NCBI GenBank assembly: GCA_016197405.1
Contig: JACPVR010000007.1
Coordinates: 326,664 to 390,663 of the forward strand
Length of the DNA: 64,000 nucleotides
DNA from: Mycobacterium sp.
GTDB lineage: Bacteria > Actinomycetota > Actinomycetes > Mycobacteriales > Mycobacteriaceae
Reading direction: 5' to 3'
A model generated the notes under the pieces. That model had not been told where the DNA came from. It did not search any database and saw nothing but the letters and a program-made list of their open reading frames with translations. Each line of letters starts with the position of its first letter. Position 1 is the first letter of the stretch. Below, in pieces: positions 34,206 to 42,254 of this stretch. The translations under genes were made by a program, and so were the position numbers.

Positions 34206-34985
34206 ATGAGCAGCCCCTCACGACCCGTGACACATCTCGACAAATCCGCCGTCCTGGAAGCATTATTCGAGTCCTGGGATGACATCGATCGCCTGTTGTC
34301 GGGTATCTCCGACGACGACTGGGACAAGCCGAGCCGTGTGCCCACGCCCGAGGCCGGCGAGGTGTCCGGACTGGCCCATGTGCGCAACGAGATCGGCGCG
34401 ATGAACGAAGCCTGGGTCGGCGCCATGCGCGCCGATTCCCCGGCCGCCATGCTGGAGCGGTTTCGCGATATCACCGGCCAACGGAAGGCCGTACTGGGCG
34501 CGATGTCCGAAGAGGACTGGGATGCAGTCGGTTTCACCCCCGCGGGCCCGGACAGCTACGGCCGCTTCATGCGGATCCGGATCTTCGACTGCTGGCTGCA
34601 CGAACATGACATCCGTGCCGCGCTGTCGCTGCCGGCCACCGACGCCGAACTGGACAGCCCCGCCGCACGGTTCGCGCTCGACGAGGTGGCCGGCAGCATG
34701 AGTTTCGTGGTGGGCAAGCTGGGCAAAGCCCCCGACGGCGCCCGGGTGGCACTTGAGCTGACCGGCCCGCTGGGCCGCACCATCCGCGTCGCCGTCGACG
34801 GTCGTGCGGCGCTCGTCGACGAGTTCGAGGGCTCACCGACGACGAGCATCAGGCTCGACGGGCTGCAGTTCACCCGGCTCTGCGGTGGTCGCCCGCTGTG
34901 CCCGGCCCGGTCGCCGGAGATCGAGTTCGACGGTGATGCCGAGGTGGGGCAGCGGATCGTGGATCGACTGAACTACGTGATCTAG
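34206..34985 (+). CDS. DinB-like mycothiol-dependent maleylpyruvate isomerase family protein, shortened
   Basis: 259 residues from ATG 34206, 6 nt after a TAACCT -10 box (34194-34199). The conserved centre and end of the family are clear: HVRNEIGAMNEAWVGAMR, SYGRFMRIRIFDCWLHEHDIRAAL with the metal-binding HExxD-type segment, and a C-terminal SCP2-like domain. In relatives, a block of about 25 residues carrying CPGW and a first metal-ligand His (S/AHVIGTE) precedes the RNxIG motif; here VPTPEAGEVSGLAHVRNEIG joins the two flanks directly. So the first ligand appears to be lost by an in-frame deletion, and activity is doubtful. Confidence 0.85.
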   Translation: MSSPSRPVTHLDKSAVLEALFESWDDIDRLLSGISDDDWDKPSRVPTPEAGEVSGLAHVRNEIGAMNEAWVGAMRADSPAAMLERFRDITGQRKAVLGAMSEEDWDAVGFTPAGPDSYGRFMRIRIFDCWLHEHDIRAALSLPATDAELDSPAARFALDEVAGSMSFVVGKLGKAPDGARVALELTGPLGRTIRVAVDGRAALVDEFEGSPTTSIRLDGLQFTRLCGGRPLCPARSPEIEFDGDAEVGQRIVDRLNYVI

Positions 34986-35035
34986 CGCAACACAACCGGA
35001 ACTATTTATTGGCTGGCCCTTGTTGATGCAGACGG

Positions 35036-35041
35036 TATGAT
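35036..35041 (+). promoter_or_regulatory. Probable -10 box of ssrA
   Basis: TATGAT close to the consensus, 33 nt before the mature 5' end of tmRNA, so a short leader would be trimmed by RNase P. No good -35 element is seen at 17 nt spacing. Confidence 0.5.
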
Positions 35042-35074
35042 CAGAAGTCCTGCTGAACTTCGGCAGGGGTGCGA

Positions 35075-35439
35075 GGGGCTGAACGGTTTCGACTTCGCGC
35101 ATCGAATCAAGGGAAGCGTGCCGGTGCAGGCAAGAGACCACCGTAAGCGTCGTTGCAACCAATTAAGCGCCGATTCCAATCAGCGCGATTACGCTCTCGC
35201 TGCCTAAGCGAAGCTAATCCGTCAGACCGGGACTGCCCTCGACCCGGACCCTGGCGTCATCTAGAGGGACCCACCCATACGTCCGGTCGCGGGACATACG
35301 GGGACATCAAACAGCGACTGGGATCGTCATCTCAGCTAGTCCGCGAGACTGAGAGATCCAAGTAGAGACATAGCGGACTGCGCACGGAGAAGCCTTGAGG
35401 GAATGCCGTAGGACCCGGGTTCGATTCCCGGCAGCTCCA
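35075..35439 (+). ncRNA. ssrA: Transfer-messenger RNA (tmRNA)
   Basis: The 5' end GGGGCTGAACGG and the 3' end GTTCGATTCCCGGCAGCTCCA pair to form the tRNA-Ala-like domain; GGGGCT pairs with AGCTCC. The tag reading frame runs from the resume codon GCC 35169 to TAA 35205-35207 and encodes ADSNQRDYALAA, one residue different from the M. tuberculosis tag (H for N). Pseudoknot-forming repeats follow. About 365 nt, plus CCA. The genome reads ACAA after AGCTCC, so the terminal CCA is not fully encoded and must be added. Works with SmpB to rescue stalled ribosomes. A strong terminator follows. Confidence 0.97.
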
Positions 35440-35443
35440 CAAG

Positions 35444-35473
35444 AACGGGCCAGGACGAAAGTCCTGGCCCGTT
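35444..35473 (+). terminator. Intrinsic terminator of ssrA
   Basis: Thirteen-base perfect stem AACGGGCCAGGAC (35444-35456), GAAA tetraloop, GTCCTGGCCCGTT (35461-35473), running into TTCT. The A-rich 5' side means it could also stop transcripts arriving from the minus strand. Confidence 0.9.
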
Positions 35474-35489
35474 TTCTGTTCTGGTGGAC

Positions 35490-36251
35490 TCAGAAGGTCA
35501 CTGCGAGGTCGTGGCGGCTCAAGCGTCGCACGCCCCAGAAATAGGTGACCAGCGGCATTGTGCACCACAGTAGGTTCAGGACCACGAATTTGATCCACAT
35601 CTCCAGCGGACTCGTCATGCTTTCCAGATTGTTCGCGATCTCGACCCCGAAGTAGACCGCCGGAAGGGTGACTTCGACGATCATGCCGGCCATGATCAGG
35701 GACAGCTGAGTGCTGGTGAACCGCTTGCCGTTCCGGAAGAACTGCACCAGGGCGTACGCCTCGAACAGGCCGACGAAGAACGCGATCCATTCGAGCACGA
35801 CGATGAGAGGATCACCGTTCAGGTAGCGCGCGTCACCTCCGAGCAGGATGGGCGACCACATATACGTCCAGAGGGACCCGTTCTCCACGCCGGCCCTGAT
35901 CTGGTCGAAGAACAACAGCCACGGGAGTTCCCAGATGAATCGAGGTGTCAGTGCGATGAAGACCCAGACGATCACCATTGAGCCGAAACGCTGCGACTTC
36001 GTGCGGTGGCGTTGATCGGGCACCGGTAGCCAGGGCAGTGCAAGCGCCGTGAGGAAGCAGCCGACGACGATGATGACCAGAGTCGTGGACGCGACGGTGT
36101 GTGATACCCCGACTTTGAACTCCAGATACCAGAACACCACATGAATGAGAAAGAAGAACGCCAGGATCCCGAAGAGCGCCTTTTGCAGCCAGGACAACCC
36201 GTGCTGGGTCGACGGCGCCCGCGTGTCATCGGGACTGATCGTTTCTGCCAT
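35490..36251 (-). CDS. Six-TM membrane protein, possibly emopamil-binding-protein-like
   Basis: 253 residues from ATG 36251. About six membrane helices near residues 22-44, 52-74, 88-112, 148-172, 182-203 and 222-245. Features such as RFIWELPWLLFFDQI, a second WIAFFVGLFEAYALVQFF helix and WIKFVVLNLLWCTMPLVTYFWGVRRL resemble the EXPERA/emopamil-binding fold, but I cannot confirm the family. The palindromic operator at 36324-36339, also found before mceA, stands 73 nt upstream. It is thus probably co-regulated with the mce genes and divergent from the TetR gene at 36464. A sterol- or lipid-related role would fit the mce context (inference). Confidence 0.7.
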   Translation of the reverse strand: MAETISPDDTRAPSTQHGLSWLQKALFGILAFFFLIHVVFWYLEFKVGVSHTVASTTLVIIVVGCFLTALALPWLPVPDQRHRTKSQRFGSMVIVWVFIALTPRFIWELPWLLFFDQIRAGVENGSLWTYMWSPILLGGDARYLNGDPLIVVLEWIAFFVGLFEAYALVQFFRNGKRFTSTQLSLIMAGMIVEVTLPAVYFGVEIANNLESMTSPLEMWIKFVVLNLLWCTMPLVTYFWGVRRLSRHDLAVTF

Positions 36252-36323
36252 GGATCAAACCTCCAGTGAGGGGATGTCGCTCGGTGGGGCGATCTGACCG
36301 GGCGACCCGGTGCGCATCCATAG

Positions 36324-36339
36324 CATGGCACATGCCATG
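36324..36339. promoter_or_regulatory. Palindromic operator, copy 1 (six-TM gene / TetR)
   Basis: CATGGCA (36324-36330) and TGCCATG (36333-36339) around CA. The extended stretch 36321-36342 matches the copy in front of mceA at all but one position, in the same orientation relative to the minus-strand gene it precedes. The TetR gene at 36464 is the obvious candidate binder. Confidence 0.7.
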
Positions 36340-36463
36340 TTTTAGCGACAAGGATTGCCGTTGCCGTCGTTCTGTCCCGGCGTACGGCCTTCCGCGCGGA
36401 CGATCGCGGGTGTCATAAGCTGCTGTAGATGAACGAACGCGGCGAGCAGGGCGGAAGGCCACA

Positions 36464-37066
36464 GTGAGCGAGCGTCGGCGCACCACGCCGCGCCGTCCGA
36501 GCGCCGGCCGTCAAGAGCGAGGCGACCGAACGCGCCAGATGCTCATCGATGAGACGGTCAGATGTATTCGGGAGGAAGGCTTTTCGGCGGCGAGTGCGCG
36601 GCACATCATTGATCGTGCGGGCGTGAGCTGGGGTGTCATTCAGCACCATTTCGGTGATCGCGAGGGTCTGTTGACGGCGGTCATCGAAGATGCCGTGGAT
36701 CGTCTGGTGGAGTCGCTGGAAGCGCTGTCCGGGTCCGCCGAGGGCATGGACACGACTGAGTTGGTGCAGGCGACGTGGCAGGCGTTCGCGAATCCGAAGG
36801 CGATGGCGGGTCTGGAAATTCTGATTTCCACCAAAGAGCTGCGTGCCGGGCTCGACAGTGCGCACACCGAGCGTCTTGCTGCTGCGGTGGCGGGCCTGAG
36901 TCAACAGTTCGAGTCGGGTGAAGACCATCGGCACGCCCAGACCCTGGGCATGCTGTTGTGGACTACCCCGGTCGCGTTGATGATCGCCGAGATGTTCGCG
37001 CGGTTGCCGCTTCCAATTGACGAGGCGCAGAAGGCGATTGCCGCATTGATCGACGATCGGCGCTGA
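36464..37066 (+). CDS. TetR-family regulator of the mce locus (probable)
   Basis: 200 residues from GTG 36464, GGAAGG ribosome site upstream, with TAAGCT (36416-36421) as a likely -10. The HTH covers about residues 20-66 (RTRQMLIDETVRCIREEGFSAASARHIIDRAGVSWGVIQHHFGDREGLLTAV). It lies between the six-TM gene (divergent) and mceF (convergent, 10 nt apart). Its intergenic region holds one of the two identical palindromes, the other being upstream of mceA, so it likely represses itself or its neighbours and the mce operon (inference). Confidence 0.9.
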   Translation: MSERRRTTPRRPSAGRQERGDRTRQMLIDETVRCIREEGFSAASARHIIDRAGVSWGVIQHHFGDREGLLTAVIEDAVDRLVESLEALSGSAEGMDTTELVQATWQAFANPKAMAGLEILISTKELRAGLDSAHTERLAAAVAGLSQQFESGEDHRHAQTLGMLLWTTPVALMIAEMFARLPLPIDEAQKAIAALIDDRR

Positions 37067-37076
37067 CCGGCTCTAC

Positions 37077-38723
37077 CTATCCGGGACGCGGATCGAGCAT
37101 GAGGTCGGCCCAGTTCTCCACAGCTCGAAGCCCCGATGCTCCCGCGGCGTACACGCCTATCCCGCCGTTCGGGTCGAGAAAGGCGCCGGTCTTCTCGTCG
37201 TAGGCTGCACTCGGTACCGCTGGGGCCTGCTCCGCGGGAGCCGGCGGGGCCGCCGGCTGTTGACCGTAGGGCGGGAGATATTGGTCCGGTGGCGCCTGAT
37301 ACGGCAGCGGAGGCGGTTGCGGTCCGGGCGTGTTGGGCGGCACCGGTAGGGGATAGGGAGGCGTCAGCGCTGGGCCCGGGCCGGGCGGAACACCGGGAGG
37401 TAGGTCGACCACCGGCGCCCCCGGGTCATAGTCGGCATCCGGTGGAAGAAAGGGATACTTATTCTGCGGCAGCGTCATTCGCGGATCGGTGATCGGTGTG
37501 CCGTACGGCACGGTAGGTCCGCGCCACGGATTCGTGCCCAGCGGAACGTAACCTTGCGGATCGCGGCACAGCTGCACGGTGGGGGCACGCTTGCCGGGAT
37601 ATTCCATGCAGGGGTAGTTGCGGGCTCCTCGCACCACCGTGGCGTCGTTCTGCGCGACCTTGCAGAGCATTCCGGGCGGCACCTCCCGCAACGTCTCGTC
37701 TGCCGGGCTGCGAATCTGTCCGGCGGGAATATAGCCGACCGAGCAGGGTGGGGGGTCACCGAGATTGAGCTTGAAGTCGGTCTTCGCGCCCTCGTCGAGC
37801 GGTTCCTGATTTGCCACGGTGGTCAGGGCGGCCGTCAGCGCGGGGAAGATGACCAGTGCCTGCTCGATGGACTTGTGGTAGATGACGCCGATACGCCCGA
37901 AGTTGGCCAGATTCGCCGCGAGCATGGGGAAAGTCGGCCGGATTCCGGCGAAGGTGTCGCCGGCTTGGTTCGCTGCGCCGGGAGCGGTTTGCAGCAATGT
38001 GCGCAGCTGGGGGTCGGCGTCGCGAACATTGCCCGTGAATCGCGCCAGACCGTCGGCGATCCTCCTGATGTCGTCGCTGCTTCGTACCTGCGCGTCCAGG
38101 AATGGCTCACCTTGGTCGATGAGCGCAGTGGTCTCGGTGAGGTGGGAATTGGCCTCGTCGACAAGCAGTCGGGATGATTCGATCAGGCGCGCCAAATCCG
38201 GTCCGGAACCGTCGAAGGCGTTGAAGGTCTCGCGCAGCAGATCCCGTAGCCGACTGTTGCTGAGCGAGTCGACGAGCTTCTCGGCTTCTTTCAGCATTCC
38301 CGCGACATCCTGACCGAGTGCCGTGTGATCGCGTGGAATCCGCGAACCATTCTGTAGCGCAGGCGATATCGAATCTGTCAGGGGAGTGAGTTCGACGTAC
38401 TGCTCACCGATGGCCGATGCGCTCTTGACTGTCGCGTTCACGCCAGCCGGAACCTTGGTGCCACTGTCGAGTCGCATGGTGGCATCGACGCCACCGCCAG
38501 CCGCCAGCGCCACCGCGGTGACCCGACCGATAGTGGTGCCGCGGTAGGTCACGTTGGCGTTCTCGTAGAGCCCACCGGTGGCTGAAAAGTTCGCTGTCAC
38601 CTGGTAGCTGCCGATACCGAGCGCCTGTGGGACCTTGAGGTAGAACAGCGAGATCGCCGTGATGGAAAACACTGTGACAAGGGCAAATATGGCAAGTTGC
38701 CGGCGTACCAAACGGGTGAGCAT
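37077..38723 (-). CDS. mceF: Mce family protein, MceF-type
   Basis: 548 residues from ATG 38723 (TGATG junction with mceE). An N-terminal membrane helix (QLAIFALVTVFSITAISLFYLKV) is followed by an MCE beta-domain (QVTANFSATGGLYENANVTYRGTTIGRVTAVAL), a long helical region (about residues 125-310) that forms the substrate tunnel in Mce complexes, and a Pro-rich, probably disordered C-terminus (about 400-510). The last Mce gene of the operon. MceA-F assemble as a hetero-hexamer that carries lipids or sterols across the envelope. Confidence 0.92.
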   Translation of the reverse strand: MLTRLVRRQLAIFALVTVFSITAISLFYLKVPQALGIGSYQVTANFSATGGLYENANVTYRGTTIGRVTAVALAAGGGVDATMRLDSGTKVPAGVNATVKSASAIGEQYVELTPLTDSISPALQNGSRIPRDHTALGQDVAGMLKEAEKLVDSLSNSRLRDLLRETFNAFDGSGPDLARLIESSRLLVDEANSHLTETTALIDQGEPFLDAQVRSSDDIRRIADGLARFTGNVRDADPQLRTLLQTAPGAANQAGDTFAGIRPTFPMLAANLANFGRIGVIYHKSIEQALVIFPALTAALTTVANQEPLDEGAKTDFKLNLGDPPPCSVGYIPAGQIRSPADETLREVPPGMLCKVAQNDATVVRGARNYPCMEYPGKRAPTVQLCRDPQGYVPLGTNPWRGPTVPYGTPITDPRMTLPQNKYPFLPPDADYDPGAPVVDLPPGVPPGPGPALTPPYPLPVPPNTPGPQPPPLPYQAPPDQYLPPYGQQPAAPPAPAEQAPAVPSAAYDEKTGAFLDPNGGIGVYAAGASGLRAVENWADLMLDPRPG

Positions 38724-39883
38724 CAGCCGGGAGCTCCCGAACGTGGCGGAATCTGGAATGGATCTGCGGCCTGCCCGGACAGGTTCGCCACCGCGCCGGT
38801 GAGGAAATCCGGCGGATTCACCACCTCGTCGAGGTGTTTCATGTTCGGATCCAACCCCGACGTCGTGAAGATGGTCTCTCCAAGCCGGCGAGCGGTCAGG
38901 TCGATCGTGACGAAAGCGTTCAGGAAGTCACCGCGCACCGCCTGTTTGAGGTAGGTGCCCGGCAGAGGATACGTCGGCAGGTACGGCATGGAGTCGACCA
39001 AGTCGTCAGCGCTGTCGGCCAACGCTTTTACGACCGGGTAAGCATCCTTGAGATCCGCGGCGAAATCGACTTTGGTCTGCCGAAGCACCCGCGCCGCGAC
39101 TTCTGAGAGCCGCCTCAAGGCCGTGAAAGCATCGACCACGTGATCGGCGTTGTCGTTGAGCACGCGCAGTGCCCCTGGTAGGGCATCGAGCGCGCGTGCC
39201 AGTTTGTCGTTGCCCCCGGCCAACGTCTGCGCCACACGGTTGAGTCCCTCGGCAGCAGCGATGATGTCGCCGGTCTGGTGATCCACCGAAGTCGCGAGCT
39301 CGGCGAGGCGGGGAATGAGCCCGTCGAACTCGCCCGCCCGGCCCACCACGGCCGCGTAGAGCTCGTCGGTGATGTCCTGTAGGGCACCGAGATTGCCTTT
39401 GCTGACGACGATGCCCAGCGACGAAAGCACGTCTTCGGTGGTGGGGTAACTGGCTGCCTGTCTGATCGGGATCGTCGCGCCGTTGGTCAGATGCCCGACG
39501 GCGGCAGTGGTCTCCGGGGCGGCGAGTTCGATGTGTTGCGATCCCAGCAACGAGGTTTGGGCCACTCGCACCACGGTGTTGGCGGGAAGGTCGACCTGCG
39601 AGGCCAACGAGAGTTTCACGGCCGCGTAGAAACTGCCGTCTGTGCGCTGCATCGCTTCGACACCCGACACGCTGCCCACGGTGACGTCGTCGACTTTCAC
39701 CGGCGAGTTCTGGGGAAGACTCGACACGTTTGGCAGTTCGACGGTAATGACGAACGAGCCCTGGCCATGGCCGATGGTGCCCGGCATATCTAGAGAATTC
39801 ACACCCGCGAACTGACATCCGGATACGACGCACGCGACGGATGAGAATCCCGCGATGCTGCGGGCGATGCGTGTGATCTTCAT
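38723..39883 (-). CDS. mceE: Mce-family lipoprotein, MceE/LprK-type
   Basis: 386 residues from ATG 39883, which overlaps the mceD stop by one base; the longer open frame upstream is inside mceD. The N-terminus MKITRIARSIAGFSSVACVVSGC is a lipoprotein signal with lipobox VSGC (Cys23), as expected of the MceE/LprK subunit. MCE domain (FVITVELPNVSSLPQNSPVKVDDVTVGSVSGVEAM) then a long helical segment. It anchors the hexamer by its lipid. Confidence 0.93.
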   Translation of the reverse strand: MKITRIARSIAGFSSVACVVSGCQFAGVNSLDMPGTIGHGQGSFVITVELPNVSSLPQNSPVKVDDVTVGSVSGVEAMQRTDGSFYAAVKLSLASQVDLPANTVVRVAQTSLLGSQHIELAAPETTAAVGHLTNGATIPIRQAASYPTTEDVLSSLGIVVSKGNLGALQDITDELYAAVVGRAGEFDGLIPRLAELATSVDHQTGDIIAAAEGLNRVAQTLAGGNDKLARALDALPGALRVLNDNADHVVDAFTALRRLSEVAARVLRQTKVDFAADLKDAYPVVKALADSADDLVDSMPYLPTYPLPGTYLKQAVRGDFLNAFVTIDLTARRLGETIFTTSGLDPNMKHLDEVVNPPDFLTGAVANLSGQAADPFQIPPRSGAPG

Positions 39884-41184
39884 CAGCCACCTTCGTGCGG
39901 GACGGGGGGAGGGAGCAACATGCCGGCCAGGTCGCCTTCGGCCGGCGCGGCCGGCGGAGCAACCCCGGGCGCCGGCAGCCACTGCAGTTGTGAAACGGGA
40001 GTCTGTGCCTTCCTGGCCGTTTCTGGTGTGTCGTAGATGATCTGGCCTTTGTAGGCGGTGATGTTGGTGATCGGGTGCATGAGGATCGGTGGGTAGTTGG
40101 CGGTCAGGCGCCTCAGTACCGGCGCCATTCGTTCCCGGCAGATCTCCGCGCGCCGGTAGTAGTCCGGTGTCGCACCTGTCTCCACCGATCCGCAGATGAA
40201 CTGGACGGGGTTGGCGAACGATGGGACCGTCAGGATGCCGGCGACCGAGCCTTGCGCGGGGTTGTAGATGTTGTAGAAGTTCTGCAGGCCATGCGGCGCA
40301 ACGTGCAGGATCTGTTCGAGGTCCTCGCCATGGTCGTTGAGAAGACCGGTGAAGTTCGTCAGCTTGTCGATCTGGCCGACAAGGGCATCGTTGTTGTCAC
40401 GCAGGAAACCGCGAACATCTGCCAACGCGTGGTTGAGGGTGTCCAGTGAGGCATCGAGATCGGTCGAACTCTCGGCGAGCACTTGTGACACCGAGGCGAC
40501 GTTTCCGGAGAACTGGACGATTTCCTCGTTGCTGTTCGACAGTGCATCCACCAGGGTGTGCAGATTTTTTATCGTTCCCAACAGGTCGGTACGCGAATCA
40601 CCCAGCCGCCCTGCGGTCTTCGACAGTGCCTGCACGGCCTGGCGGAACGATCCGCCGGTGCCGTCGAATGTATCGGCAGCTTGGTTGACGAATTCGGTGA
40701 GTGGACCCTGCATCGAGCCGGGCGCAGGTCCCAATTGGGCACTGAGCTGGGTGAGCTGGGATTTGACGTCATCCCACTCCACGGGCACCGCGGTGTGGTC
40801 GACGTTGATGACGGTGCCGTTGGCCATCGTCGGGCCGTCGGCATAAACCGGTGTGAGTTCGATGAACCGGGCGGAGACGAGGTTGGGTGCAACGAGCAAC
40901 GCTTGAGCATCGGCTGGAATCTGCACTCCCGCGTCGACGGTCATCGCTACCGCGGTGTGCTTCGCCGACGGCTCGATCGAGATGACCGAGCCGACTGGCA
41001 CTCCCGCCACTTTGACCTCGTCACCGGGGTAGAGCCCGACTGCCGAGGGGAAGTACGCCCGAATCTGCAGGACGTTCGGCCGTGGCCACACGACAAACGC
41101 CCCAGCGCTCGCCAGTACCAGGAGGGCGACAAGTAGCGAAACGCGTACGCGGTTTCGCTGCGAGAATCTCGACGCGACGGTCAT
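39883..41184 (-). CDS. mceD: Mce family protein, MceD-type
   Basis: 433 residues from ATG 41184, overlapping the mceC TGA (ATGA). N-terminal helix (VSLLVALLVLASAGAFVVW), MCE domain (QIRAYFPSAVGLYPGDEVKVAGVPVGSVISIEPS), helical tunnel region with the Mce-typical VDALSNSNEEIVQFSGNVASVSQVLAESSTDLD, and a Pro/Ala-rich C-terminal tail. The C-terminal domain contains two Cys (FICGSVETG...AEICRERM) that may form a disulfide, as in other MceD proteins. Confidence 0.92.
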   Translation of the reverse strand: MTVASRFSQRNRVRVSLLVALLVLASAGAFVVWPRPNVLQIRAYFPSAVGLYPGDEVKVAGVPVGSVISIEPSAKHTAVAMTVDAGVQIPADAQALLVAPNLVSARFIELTPVYADGPTMANGTVINVDHTAVPVEWDDVKSQLTQLSAQLGPAPGSMQGPLTEFVNQAADTFDGTGGSFRQAVQALSKTAGRLGDSRTDLLGTIKNLHTLVDALSNSNEEIVQFSGNVASVSQVLAESSTDLDASLDTLNHALADVRGFLRDNNDALVGQIDKLTNFTGLLNDHGEDLEQILHVAPHGLQNFYNIYNPAQGSVAGILTVPSFANPVQFICGSVETGATPDYYRRAEICRERMAPVLRRLTANYPPILMHPITNITAYKGQIIYDTPETARKAQTPVSQLQWLPAPGVAPPAAPAEGDLAGMLLPPPVPHEGG

Positions 41185-42254
41185 GGCGACTTCGGCCTGG
41201 TGATGGCGCGATCGACGATGAAGCCGCGCAGGAAGTCGGCCAAACTGTCCGGTAGCTTGCCCGGCTGGAAGTAAGCATCCAGCGCCATTCCGGTGATCTG
41301 CGGTGGGGGCACTCCGTAGACGTTGGCGCTGAACCCAGGTCCAGAACCCACCACCTCACCAAGCTGGGAGGCGAAAGACGGTAGCCGGCGCAATGACTCG
41401 TCGATCTGGGCGCGTCGGGTCTCGAGGTTGTCCAGCACCAGGTTCAGCTTGCTCAACGCAGGACCGAACTCTTTGCGATTGTCGGCGACGAAGCCCGAAA
41501 TCTGACGTGCCACGTCGTCGATCCCGCTGATTAGAATCCCCAACGACTGCCTCCTCTCGGACAGGGCGGCGAACAGTTGGTTGCCCTCGGTGATGAGCTG
41601 GTTCATCTGTGTCGATCGGCGAGCCAGGACGTCGGACACCGTCTTGGCGCGGGAGAGCAATTGTTGAACCTGTTCGTCGCGGGCGTTGACCGATTGCGAC
41701 AGTGCCGTCACGCCATCGAGTGCGCCGCGAAGCTGCGGGGTGGCGTCTCGCATAGCGTCGGTCAATACACCCAGCGCCTGGGTCAGCCGAGGCTTGTCCA
41801 GGTCGCCCACGTTACGTCCGAGGTCCTGTAACGCAGTGCTCAGTGAATACGGAGTTGTTGTGCGTCCCAAGGGGATCGATGTCACTGAGCCCGATCCCGC
41901 CGGTGCCACCTCCAGTGCCTTCTGGCCCAACACGGTATCGGATTTGATCGCGACCGTTGTCTGGTCGCCGACCTGCAGCCCAGGCGGGACCGTGAAACCG
42001 ATCTTCGCCGACCGGTTGACCAGTTCGACGGAGGTGACTTTTCCCACGCTGTAGCCGAAAACCTGAACGTCGCTACCGGGTACGACGCCGGCTGCGTTGG
42101 TGAAGAAGGCATCGCAATGGCGCCCCCGCGGCCAGAACGGCAGTGCCGAGTATCCGAACGACACCAGCATGATGCAGACCACCAGCACGACACCGAATAT
42201 GCCGGCGCGCAGCGGATCCCGTCGTGTGGCTGCGGGTTCACTTGGTGAAGGCAC
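41181..42254 (-). CDS. mceC: Mce family protein, MceC-type
   Basis: 357 residues from GTG 42254 (MPSPSEPAATRRDPLRAGIFG), chosen for the AAAGGG ribosome site; the upstream frame lies in mceB. It overlaps the mceB end by 17 nt and mceD by 4 nt. N-terminal helix (GVVLVVCIMLVSFGYSALPFW), MCE domain (CDAFFTNAAGVVPGSDVQVFGYSVGKVTSVEL), then a long helical region and a short C-terminus ending PKSP. Confidence 0.92.
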   Translation of the reverse strand: MPSPSEPAATRRDPLRAGIFGVVLVVCIMLVSFGYSALPFWPRGRHCDAFFTNAAGVVPGSDVQVFGYSVGKVTSVELVNRSAKIGFTVPPGLQVGDQTTVAIKSDTVLGQKALEVAPAGSGSVTSIPLGRTTTPYSLSTALQDLGRNVGDLDKPRLTQALGVLTDAMRDATPQLRGALDGVTALSQSVNARDEQVQQLLSRAKTVSDVLARRSTQMNQLITEGNQLFAALSERRQSLGILISGIDDVARQISGFVADNRKEFGPALSKLNLVLDNLETRRAQIDESLRRLPSFASQLGEVVGSGPGFSANVYGVPPPQITGMALDAYFQPGKLPDSLADFLRGFIVDRAITRPKSP

